A DNA stretch of 13,235 bases, taken from UBA668 sp043740085 (GTDB taxonomy: Bacteria > Actinomycetota > Acidimicrobiia > Acidimicrobiales > Ilumatobacteraceae). The notes below the pieces were generated by a model. That model was not told the origin of the DNA. It ran no database searches and saw only the letters and a list, made by a program, of their open reading frames with translations. Positions within the stretch are counted from its first letter, which is position 1, and each line of letters begins with the position of its first letter. The stretch is taken from positions 1 through 13,235 of the forward strand of contig JAYUCY010000005.1 in the NCBI GenBank assembly GCA_043740085.1, written 5' to 3'. Both the position numbers and the translations under genes were made by a program. Positions 1 through 5,020 of the stretch are shown piece after piece.

Positions 1-164
1 GTGGCATCAACCTGCTGAGCCATCGCTGACACATACTGAGTCAGCTGCCGCTCGACAGCACCGGCAATTGTTGCTGCCAGTACTTCCGTCGAGCTCGGCG
101 ACATCGCCGTCGGCGATGTGCTCCAAGCTGGTGTCTGGTTCGGTGCAGGCGTGCTCGTGGTCAT
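1..164 (-). CDS. N-terminal fragment of an unrecognised protein, cut by window edge
   Basis: An open frame begins with ATG at 164 on the minus strand and stays open for 54 codons to the window edge. A strong Shine-Dalgarno sequence lies 6 bases upstream, which is the main reason to believe it. The first 25 residues are rich in Thr, Pro, Ser and Ala and look disordered. They are followed by a likely amphipathic helix, about residues 26-54, containing AGAVERQLTQYVSAMAQQVD. There is no signal peptide or membrane segment in what is visible. The gene is divergent from the exonuclease gene, with 119 bases between the two starts. I do not recognise the family; too little of the protein is present. 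Confidence 0.6.
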   Translation of the reverse strand, partial: MTTSTPAPNQTPAWSTSPTAMSPSSTEVLAATIAGAVERQLTQYVSAMAQQVDA

Positions 165-170
165 GCTCTG

Positions 171-176
171 CCCTCC
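171..176 (-). promoter_or_regulatory. Shine-Dalgarno site of the left-edge minus-strand gene
   Basis: The minus strand reads GGAGGG, six bases before the ATG at 164. It is one of the best ribosome-binding sites in the window and fixes that start. The gene is therefore probably made from a leadered mRNA, unlike most of its neighbours. Confidence 0.6.
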
Positions 177-271
177 GTATCAATTCGAGTCCCCGCGTGG
201 GGGGTGTAGTCCGTCGCCACGGTGTAGGTATCGGGTCGTCTTGCCCAACTCTTGAGAGATTGCTCCCGCGA

Positions 272-277
272 TACGGT
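272..277 (+). promoter_or_regulatory. Probable -10 box for a leaderless exonuclease mRNA
   Basis: TACGGT fits TAnnnT and ends 6 bases before the ATG at 284, so transcription could start at or next to the start codon. No clear -35 element was seen at the usual distance; a TTGAGA at 252-257 is too close (14 bases). A weak GGTGA just before the ATG could instead act as a ribosome-binding site, so the leaderless reading is less certain here than for the 7-base cases. Confidence 0.4.
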
Positions 278-283
278 GAAACG

Positions 284-1240
284 ATGCGAGTTCATCTGAT
301 CGACGGGACCTACGAATTGTTCCGTCAACACTTCGGCCAGGTGTCGCGCCATGGCGACGCCGGCCCGTACGACGCAGCGGTTGGTGTGGTTGCCAGCACG
401 CTGCAGCTGGTCTCGGCTGGTGCCACTCACGTAGCGGTCGCCAGCGACCATGTGATTGAGAGCTTTCGCAACGACCTGTACGCCGGGTACAAGAGCAGCG
501 AAGGTATGGACCCGGCGTTGTTGCATCAGATTCCGGTGATGGAGGAAGTCCTGGCGGCGTGTGGTTTCACGACCTGGCCGATGGTGGAGTGGGAAGCCGA
601 CGACGCGCTGGCGGCGGCCGCAGCGGTTGCCGATGCCGACCCGCGAGTGGAGCAGGTACTGATCGTCACGCCGGACAAGGACTTGGGTCAGTGCGTGCGA
701 GGCACGCGGGTGGTGCAATACGACCGCCGCAAGGACGAGATCATCGACGAGGCTGGTGTTGAAGTGAAGTTCGGTGTCAAACCGTCGTCCATTGCCGACT
801 ATCTGGCGTTGGTTGGCGACTCCGCCGACGGTTTTCCAGGGCTACCCGGTTGGGGCGCGAAGAGCGCGTCCACCGTGCTCGCCAAGTTCGCACACATCGA
901 AGCCATCCCTGCCTCGAGTGTGGACTGGGGTTTGCCAGGCCTGCGCGGCGCCGAGAAGTTGGCTCGCACGCTGCAGGACCAGATGGCCGACGCGTTGCTC
1001 TTCCGGGTGATTGCAACGACGGCGCTCGATGTACCCGTGGGCGTGGTCGACGACTGGCGTTGGCGGGGGCCCACCCCGGCCCTGGCAGCGTTGGCGCAGC
1101 GTCTGGGTGCGCCCGACATAGCCGCCCGGGCCGCCCGTGTGTGGGAGCGAGTGTCGGCCCGTGGGGCTGCCGGCGAAGAGCAACACCCGCTGAGTGTGGT
1201 GACGGCCAGGTGGCCTGCGGCACACAGGCGGCACCGTTGA
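284..1240 (+). CDS. Stand-alone 5'-3' exonuclease / flap endonuclease
   Basis: This 318-residue protein matches the 5'-3' exonuclease domain at the N terminus of DNA polymerase I, without a polymerase domain. Such enzymes remove 5' flaps and RNA primers using two metal ions. Candidate metal ligands sit in the expected order: Asp7 in the opening strand, Glu104, Asp106 and Asp107 in EADDALA, Asp131 and Asp133 in TPDKDLGQ, and Asp179 and Asp182 in VGDSADGFPG. The last block leads into the helix-hairpin-helix DNA-binding motif (about 183-200, GLPGWGAKSA). FRNDLYAGYKSSE at 61-73 corresponds to the helical-arch segment. The frame is open further upstream to 68, but homology begins exactly at MRVHLIDG, and a possible -10 box lies just before this ATG. 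The last 30 residues are basic and probably disordered. Its role next to PolA is inferred. Confidence 0.88.
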   Translation: MRVHLIDGTYELFRQHFGQVSRHGDAGPYDAAVGVVASTLQLVSAGATHVAVASDHVIESFRNDLYAGYKSSEGMDPALLHQIPVMEEVLAACGFTTWPMVEWEADDALAAAAAVADADPRVEQVLIVTPDKDLGQCVRGTRVVQYDRRKDEIIDEAGVEVKFGVKPSSIADYLALVGDSADGFPGLPGWGAKSASTVLAKFAHIEAIPASSVDWGLPGLRGAEKLARTLQDQMADALLFRVIATTALDVPVGVVDDWRWRGPTPALAALAQRLGAPDIAARAARVWERVSARGAAGEEQHPLSVVTARWPAAHRRHR

Positions 1241-1359
1241 AGGCTGCTACCTCCCGGTCCTGACCTGATTCCCGGACGCCCGTCGCACAGGGCCCGACCA
1301 TCACCACACCCAGCGGGTGCTGAATGGCGAAGCCTAGCGACAATCGTGTGGGTTGCCGC

Positions 1360-1365
1360 TAGCCT
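1360..1365 (+). promoter_or_regulatory. Possible -10 box of tRNA-Ser(GGA)
   Basis: TAGCCT lies 13 bases before the mature tRNA 5' end and resembles the TAnCCT hexamers found before other genes here. No convincing -35 element is seen. The 138-base gap 1241-1378 otherwise shows only a small hairpin (CACCC, 3-base loop, GGGTG at 1307-1319) without a T-tract. Confidence 0.3.
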
Positions 1366-1378
1366 GCGTCGCCACCCA

Positions 1379-1466
1379 GGAGGGGTGCGAGAGCGGCCGA
1401 ATCGGCACGCTTGGAAAGCGTGTGAGGGGCAACCCTCCGTGGGTTCGAATCCCACCCCCTCCGCCA
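1379..1466 (+). tRNA. tRNA-Ser (anticodon GGA)
   Basis: The 88 bases fold as a class II tRNA. The 7-bp acceptor stem GGAGGGG pairs with CCCCTCC. The anticodon stem CACGC/GCGTG encloses loop TTGGAAA, giving anticodon GGA (reads UCC and UCU). There is a long serine-type variable arm (GAGGG, GCAA, CCCTC) and a T arm GTGGG-TTCGAAT-CCCAC. Discriminator G is followed by an encoded CCA. The sequence is close to the second tRNA-Ser at 3207. tadA begins 23 bases downstream, so tadA promoter elements overlap the tRNA 3' half. Confidence 0.96.
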
Positions 1467-1476
1467 TTTTCGTCCA

Positions 1477-1482
1477 TAGAGT
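1477..1482 (+). promoter_or_regulatory. Probable -10 box for leaderless tadA mRNA
   Basis: TAGAGT fits TAnnnT and ends exactly 7 bases before the tadA ATG at 1490. Any -35 contact would fall inside the 3' end of the tRNA-Ser gene. There is no Shine-Dalgarno sequence before this ATG, which favours a leaderless transcript. Confidence 0.5.
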
Positions 1483-1489
1483 GCGGCGC

Positions 1490-1951
1490 ATGCCGGCAGT
1501 ACTCTCAGATGGCGACGCAATGCTGCTGGCGCTTGGCGAAGCGCGGGCGGCAGCGGTGCATGGTGACGTGCCGATTGGCGCAGTCGTTGTGCGCAACGGT
1601 CTGGTGATTGCGGCGCGGCACAATGAGCGTGAGCTGACGGGCGACCCGACGGCGCATGCCGAGGTGCTCGCACTGCGCGACGCATCGTTGGTGGTTGGCC
1701 ACTGGCGGCTGCTGGACTGCACGTTGTACGTCACGTTGGAACCGTGCACGATGTGCGCGGGCGCGGTCGTCAACAGCCGTCTCGGGCGCCTGGTGTACGG
1801 CGCCACTGACCCGAAGGCGGGCGCGGTGGAGAGCCTCTATCACGTGTGCGCCGACGACCGGCTGAATCACCGTCCACCGACGGACGGCGGGGTGTTGGCC
1901 GACGAATGCGGCCAGCTCCTCAAGTCGTTCTTCGCCGAGAGGCGCCGCTGA
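1490..1951 (+). CDS. tadA: tRNA-specific adenosine deaminase TadA
   Basis: TadA converts adenosine 34 of tRNA-Arg(ACG) to inosine, so that one tRNA reads CGU, CGC and CGA. The 153-residue product is the usual length for bacterial TadA. It has the zinc site of the cytidine/deoxycytidylate deaminase fold: His56 and catalytic Glu58 in TAHAEVLAL, and Cys86 and Cys89 in LEPCTMCAGA. The family's C-terminal blocks are present too: GATDPKAGAVESL (104-116), NHRP (126-129) and LADECGQLLKSFF (136-148). The frame stays open upstream through the tRNA-Ser gene, but those codons only translate tRNA sequence, so the start is placed at 1490. GTG at 1481 or ATG at 1520 are weaker alternatives. It converges on the DUF4388-like gene with 11 bases between stops. 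Confidence 0.95.
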   Translation: MPAVLSDGDAMLLALGEARAAAVHGDVPIGAVVVRNGLVIAARHNERELTGDPTAHAEVLALRDASLVVGHWRLLDCTLYVTLEPCTMCAGAVVNSRLGRLVYGATDPKAGAVESLYHVCADDRLNHRPPTDGGVLADECGQLLKSFFAERRR

Positions 1952-1954
1952 CAC

Positions 1955-1974
1955 TCCGACGCTTATGCGGCGGA
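1955..1974. terminator. Small hairpin between convergent genes, possible bidirectional terminator
   Basis: TCCGACGC and GCGGCGGA flank a TTAT loop and form seven pairs with one A-G mismatch. The hairpin spans the gap between tadA and the convergent DUF4388-like gene and covers the latter's stop codon. No T-tract follows on either strand, so termination by it alone is doubtful. Confidence 0.3.
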
Positions 1975-3186
1975 CGTGGTAGCAGGTTGCTCGAGCGTCG
2001 GGAACGAAGCGGTGAAGTCTGCAGGAGAAATGTTGGTCACCGGCTGCGCTGCCGCGTCGATGGCTGCAAGTGCCCGGCGAACTGCCTCTGCGACCTCATC
2101 TGCAATGGCAGACGACATGATCGCGTCGACGGCAGATTGAGCCAGGCTGATGCCTGAGCCGTTGTCCGAACCGCCGCCGGACGCGCCCTCTGCGAACATC
2201 GTCTCTGGGGTCGGTTCGGCGAGTTCGCTGAACGTAGCCGCCAGCGCCAGCGCTGCTGCGACGTCATCTGCAGGCTCTGGCTCCGCCATGTCGACGTCCG
2301 GAATTTCGGCGTCAGCGATGACGTCTTCGAGCGTTGACTCATGGAAGGTTGGCTCGTCGACCGTTGGTACCTCGACCGTTGGTTCCTCGAACGTTGGTTC
2401 CACGACCATAGGGGTACATTCAGCGATCGGCTCAATGACTGGGTTGACGACCGTCTCGATGACCGTCTCGACGACCGACTCGACGACCGACTCGACGACC
2501 GTCTCGACGACCGACTCGACGGCAACCGGTTCGGCGACGTGAGCCGCTCGGCGTCGGGGGCCGGGGCCAGCGGTGATCGTGGCGTCTGGCTCGGCGAGGT
2601 ATGAGCCCTCAACGATGTGCGTGATCACTTCAATGCGAGTTGGTAGCCAGCGATCGATGCCATTGGCATGACGCTTGTACATCGTCATCGTGTAGTGATC
2701 GATCACGTCGTTGGCCGCCGACGTGAGCACGTCGTCGGTCATCAGTTCCACGCACAGCTCCACTGAATGGCGGTCGATCGAGGCGTCACGCTGGAACATT
2801 CGTCCGAGGTGCTCGACTCCGCTCACCAGCACCGCGCCCTTGCCCATCTGTTGGCGGGTGATGACACCTTCCACCAGTAGGCGCACGCCCAGACCGCCAT
2901 CGGTGCTGCGCTCGGCGAAGTAGACGTGGCCGTCGCGCAGGTACACATGAGTGGTCGGGGTGGTAGCGAGTGACAGCTCACCGGTCAGCAGTTGGCGACG
3001 CGCCGCCTCGATCACCTGCCAGGCAGGGCGAGGGGTGAAGCCGCCTTCGTGAGCGAACAGGTCTGCGTGCACGGTGAGATCTTCGGCATACAGTTTCTTG
3101 ACCTTGAGTGTTTCGTCGTCCGTGAGCAGGGGGTCACGGGCAGTGACGTAGAACCGCGTGGAACTCCTGGTGTCGCCCGCCGCCAT
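1963..3186 (-). CDS. DUF4388-like protein with long repeat-bearing acidic tail
   Basis: The 407-residue product has a folded N-terminal half (about 10-200). It contains a pattern I read as DUF4388-like: a helix before RRQLLTGELSLA, then THVYLRDGHVYFAE, then VRLLVEGVITRQQM. This call is from pattern memory and is moderate. DUF4388 domains occur in bacterial signalling and gliding proteins, but no function can be assigned here. Residues 224-247 are six tetrapeptides (ESVV/ETVV type) and 263-287 five pentapeptides (EPTFE type). The tail to about 345 is acidic, rich in Pro, Glu and Val, and probably disordered. A final helical segment at about 346-380 (SAVDAIMSSAIADEVAEAVR) follows. There is no signal peptide or membrane segment, so it is probably cytoplasmic. 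The frame is open upstream through the antisense of tRNA-Ser; ATG 3186, with GGAAGG 9 bases before it, is the credible start. Confidence 0.75.
   Translation of the reverse strand: MAAGDTRSSTRFYVTARDPLLTDDETLKVKKLYAEDLTVHADLFAHEGGFTPRPAWQVIEAARRQLLTGELSLATTPTTHVYLRDGHVYFAERSTDGGLGVRLLVEGVITRQQMGKGAVLVSGVEHLGRMFQRDASIDRHSVELCVELMTDDVLTSAANDVIDHYTMTMYKRHANGIDRWLPTRIEVITHIVEGSYLAEPDATITAGPGPRRRAAHVAEPVAVESVVETVVESVVESVVETVIETVVNPVIEPIAECTPMVVEPTFEEPTVEVPTVDEPTFHESTLEDVIADAEIPDVDMAEPEPADDVAAALALAATFSELAEPTPETMFAEGASGGGSDNGSGISLAQSAVDAIMSSAIADEVAEAVRRALAAIDAAAQPVTNISPADFTASFPTLEQPATTSAA
2326..2400 (-). repeat. Five 15-bp tandem units inside the DUF4388-like gene
   Basis: Five in-frame 15-base units encode EPTFE, EPTVE, VPTVD, EPTFH and ESTLE (residues 263-287). 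On the plus strand the two closest copies, 2371-2385 and 2386-2400, differ at one base. The copies degrade toward the 3' end of the gene. They look like an expanded linker in the disordered tail. Confidence 0.85.
2446..2517 (-). repeat. Six 12-bp tandem units inside the DUF4388-like gene
   Basis: On the plus strand, six consecutive copies of GACGACCGWCTC run without gaps; one copy has GAT in place of GAC. They encode six tetrapeptides of the ESVV/ETVV type (residues 224-247). Being a multiple of three, copy-number change would keep the frame. Units are contiguous with no spacers, so this is not a CRISPR array. Confidence 0.9.
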
Positions 3187-3192
3187 ATCCGT

Positions 3193-3198
3193 TAACCT
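3193..3198 (+). promoter_or_regulatory. Probable -10 box of tRNA-Ser(CGA)
   Basis: TAACCT ends 8 bases before the mature 5' end of the tRNA and is the same hexamer found before the polyprenyl synthase gene at 12817. It overlaps, on the opposite strand, the ribosome-binding site of the divergent DUF4388-like gene. Confidence 0.4.
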
Positions 3199-3201
3199 TC
3201 C
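3196..3201 (-). promoter_or_regulatory. Shine-Dalgarno site of the DUF4388-like gene
   Basis: The minus strand reads GGAAGG, 9 bases before ATG 3186. It decides the start against the upstream in-frame ATG at 3276, which lies in the antisense of the tRNA. A translated leader here means the mRNA must begin further upstream, within or beyond the tRNA gene. Confidence 0.5.
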
Positions 3202-3206
3202 GCCCC

Positions 3207-3294
3207 GGAAGGGTGCCCGAGCGGCCAAAGGGACACGCCTCGAAAGCGTGCGAGGGGCAACTCTCCGTGGGTTCAAATCCCACCCCTTCCGCCA
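3207..3294 (+). tRNA. tRNA-Ser (anticodon CGA)
   Basis: The 88 bases fold as a class II tRNA. Acceptor stem GGAAGGG pairs with CCCTTCC, and anticodon stem CACGC/GCGTG encloses loop CTCGAAA, giving anticodon CGA (reads UCG). There is a long variable arm GAGGG-GCAA-CTCTC, a T arm GTGGG-TTCAAAT-CCCAC, a G discriminator and an encoded CCA. It is strongly similar to the tRNA-Ser at 1379, as expected of isoacceptors. It lies 20 bases from the start of the divergent DUF4388-like gene. Confidence 0.96.
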
Positions 3295-3319
3295 GGGTGT
3301 TGTTGTACGACAACACTGA

Positions 3320-3359
3320 GCATGCCCGGGCCAATGAGGCGCCGGGCATGCCCGTTTTT
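3320..3359 (+). terminator. Intrinsic terminator downstream of tRNA-Ser(CGA)
   Basis: A perfect 10-bp stem, GCATGCCCGG at 3320-3329 with CCGGGCATGC at 3342-3351, has a 12-base loop and is followed by CCG and five T residues at 3355-3359. A second hairpin lies just upstream: GTGTTGT and ACAACAC at 3297-3316. It starts two bases after the tRNA CCA and may help processing. The T-tract is oriented for the tRNA transcript, not for the convergent lipoprotein gene that ends at 3389. Confidence 0.75.
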
Positions 3360-3388
3360 CACGGTCGGTCGGCGTCAGATACGGCGCG

Positions 3389-4957
3389 TTATGGGCATTC
3401 GGCGCCGTCGGTCGGGGCGTCCTTCACCGGGTCGATGAGGTACTGCTCGATACTGTCCGACGAACAGGTATTGACGCCGTAACCCGTGTGCTGGTTGCCG
3501 GTCACGATGACCAATCGCCCGTCTTCCAACGAGTCGGCCATCACCCGTGTGCCGGCCAGCGGTGTGGCCGCGTCGCCGGTGGTACCCATGACCAGGATCG
3601 GGCCCGCACCCTTGCCGCTAATGTCGACGCGGGGGTCGGTGGTGGTCGGGTAGAACGTGCAGAAGTAGCTGCCGGTGGTTCCCGGCGAGAGGCGTGGTGC
3701 TGCGGCGTTGAAGTCGGGGGCCGCAGCGTCTTCCTCTGCAACGGTCAAGCGCTCGGTGGTGTCCATACAGAAGATGGTTTGAAATGCCTCGAGCGAGTTC
3801 TTGTAGGTGCCCTCGCCTGTGCGGGCGTAGTACTGGTCGTACAGTGCGAGCAGGCCAGCCCCGTTGCCGTTCTGTGCGTTGGCAAGCGCTATGGCCAGTT
3901 GTGGCCACAGCTGGTCGGAGTACATCGCTTCGAAGACACCCGAGATCGCGACCTGCAGGTTCACATCAGGACGCCCAGTTTCGGACGGGACGGGGTTGTT
4001 GTCCAGCGCGGTCATCAATGCATCGAAGGCGCCTTCCGCGTTGCCATCATTGTGGAACTCGCACGAGTCGTCGCTGCTGCATTGCGCGAGGAACTTGGTC
4101 AGCGAGTTCTCGAAACCGACGCTCTGCTGCAGCCCGGATTCGATGTAGCCGGCGGTCGGGTCGGCGGCGCCGTCGAGTACCGCGGCGCGTACCGTCTCTG
4201 GGAACAACGTTGCCCACGTGGCGCCCAGCTCGCTGCCGTAGCTGAAACCGAAGTAGCTGATGGTTGCTTCGCCGAGCGCCTCGCGAATGGAGTTCATGTC
4301 GCGCGCCGAGTTGTTGGTGCCGACGAAGTCGATGATGTCGGCGTTTTTCGTCGCGCAGTCGTCGGCGAATTCCTTTGCCGTGTCAGCGATTGCCTGTCGC
4401 TCGGCGGCATTGTCGGGGGTCAGGTCGAGGCTGGCGTAGAAGTGGTCGTAGTCGTCGGTGCAATCAATGGCCGGTGTCGTGAGGCCGGTACCCCGAGGGT
4501 CCCAGCCGATGATGTCGAACTGATCGAGCAGTGCCTGGCCATAGATCTGGTCGGCGTGGATGGCAAAGTCGCTCCCGCCAAAGCCCGGGCCGCCGGGGTT
4601 GACCAGCAAGCTGCCGATGCGCTTGGCAGGGTCGGCCAAGTGGCGAGCCACGTAGAGATCAAATGTGCCTTGTGACGGGTCGTCGTAGTTGATCGGCACT
4701 TCCAGATGGCCGGTCTCGACGCTGCCACTGTCGCCAAAGTCCAACCAGTCGAAGTTGCCGGCACCGCTGGCGACGGTGTCAGCAGTGTCTGCGCTGGTGT
4801 TGCCGGTCTCCGTGGTCTGGGGGCCGGTGGTCTCGGTGACGTTCGTGCTTTGGCCCTTCGTGTCGGCGTTGGACTTGGTCGACGACACGCTGCTGGCGTC
4901 GGTGCATGCGGCCCCGAATGAAAGTGCGATGGCGAGCGAGATGAAAGTGCGACGCAT
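3389..4957 (-). CDS. Secreted TAP-type alpha/beta-hydrolase lipoprotein (copy B)
   Basis: The 522-residue product is an exported peptidase-like serine hydrolase of the actinobacterial tripeptidyl aminopeptidase type (MEROPS S33-like). It starts with a short signal peptide ending in lipobox FGAAC, so Cys18 is probably lipidated and the enzyme anchored outside the membrane. A Ser/Thr-rich linker (about 19-66) follows. The hydrolase core has NPGGPGFGG (120-128, oxyanion-hole loop), GWDPRGTG (151-158) and the nucleophile elbow GFSYG with Ser239. A C-terminal TAP-like domain supplies Asp462 in GTTGDAATP and His490 in NQHTGYG. The triad is complete. It is paralogous to the upstream gene at 5021-6625, from which it is separated by 63 bases that hold its own -10 box. 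The substrate is not known; peptides are the family precedent, but some relatives are esterases or act in surface metabolism. Confidence 0.9.
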   Translation of the reverse strand: MRRTFISLAIALSFGAACTDASSVSSTKSNADTKGQSTNVTETTGPQTTETGNTSADTADTVASGAGNFDWLDFGDSGSVETGHLEVPINYDDPSQGTFDLYVARHLADPAKRIGSLLVNPGGPGFGGSDFAIHADQIYGQALLDQFDIIGWDPRGTGLTTPAIDCTDDYDHFYASLDLTPDNAAERQAIADTAKEFADDCATKNADIIDFVGTNNSARDMNSIREALGEATISYFGFSYGSELGATWATLFPETVRAAVLDGAADPTAGYIESGLQQSVGFENSLTKFLAQCSSDDSCEFHNDGNAEGAFDALMTALDNNPVPSETGRPDVNLQVAISGVFEAMYSDQLWPQLAIALANAQNGNGAGLLALYDQYYARTGEGTYKNSLEAFQTIFCMDTTERLTVAEEDAAAPDFNAAAPRLSPGTTGSYFCTFYPTTTDPRVDISGKGAGPILVMGTTGDAATPLAGTRVMADSLEDGRLVIVTGNQHTGYGVNTCSSDSIEQYLIDPVKDAPTDGAECP

Positions 4958-4964
4958 GGCCCGC

Positions 4965-4970
4965 AGGATA
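4965..4970 (-). promoter_or_regulatory. Probable -10 box for leaderless mRNA of lipoprotein copy B
   Basis: The minus strand reads TATCCT, ending exactly 7 bases before ATG 4957. The same hexamer and spacing occur at the ABC exporter gene (6659-6664). There is no clear Shine-Dalgarno site. This would give copy B its own promoter inside the 63-base gap after copy A. Confidence 0.5.
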
Positions 4971-5020
4971 CGGCCTGGCCGCTACGGCGAGCCGTCAGTT
5001 GTCGTGCGCTGTGGGGAACG

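Noticed and set aside
68..283. Extension of the exonuclease to ATG 68
   Set aside because: The extra 72 residues have no family similarity, overlap the left-edge minus-strand gene, and precede a canonical domain start at 284.
1307..1319. Hairpin CACCC-AGC-GGGTG as terminator of the exonuclease gene
   Set aside because: Only five base pairs and no T-tract on either side.
1346..1489. Upstream in-frame extension of tadA
   Set aside because: These codons translate the tRNA-Ser gene itself. The same artefact creates false proteins in databases; TadA homology starts after 1490.
799..1806. 335-residue minus-strand frame across the exonuclease, tRNA-Ser and tadA
   Set aside because: It runs through a tRNA gene and two recognised genes in antisense and contains the tRNA-derived GVGFEPT peptide.
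2326..2517. Possible CRISPR array
   Set aside because: Repeat units are 12 and 15 bases, contiguous without spacers, in frame within a coding region, with no cas genes nearby.
3187..3276. N-terminal extension of the DUF4388-like protein to ATG 3276
   Set aside because: It would translate the antisense of tRNA-Ser(CGA). ATG 3186 has a well-spaced ribosome-binding site.
3134..3482. Short frames on both strands over tRNA-Ser(CGA), including one containing GVGFEPT
   Set aside because: The peptide is the well-known spurious translation of tRNA-Ser antisense and has no independent coding evidence.
3488..4675. 395-residue open frame on the plus strand opposite lipoprotein copy B
   Set aside because: It is antisense to a gene with an intact catalytic triad and lipobox. 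Long antisense frames are expected in GC-rich DNA and it shows no recognisable domain.
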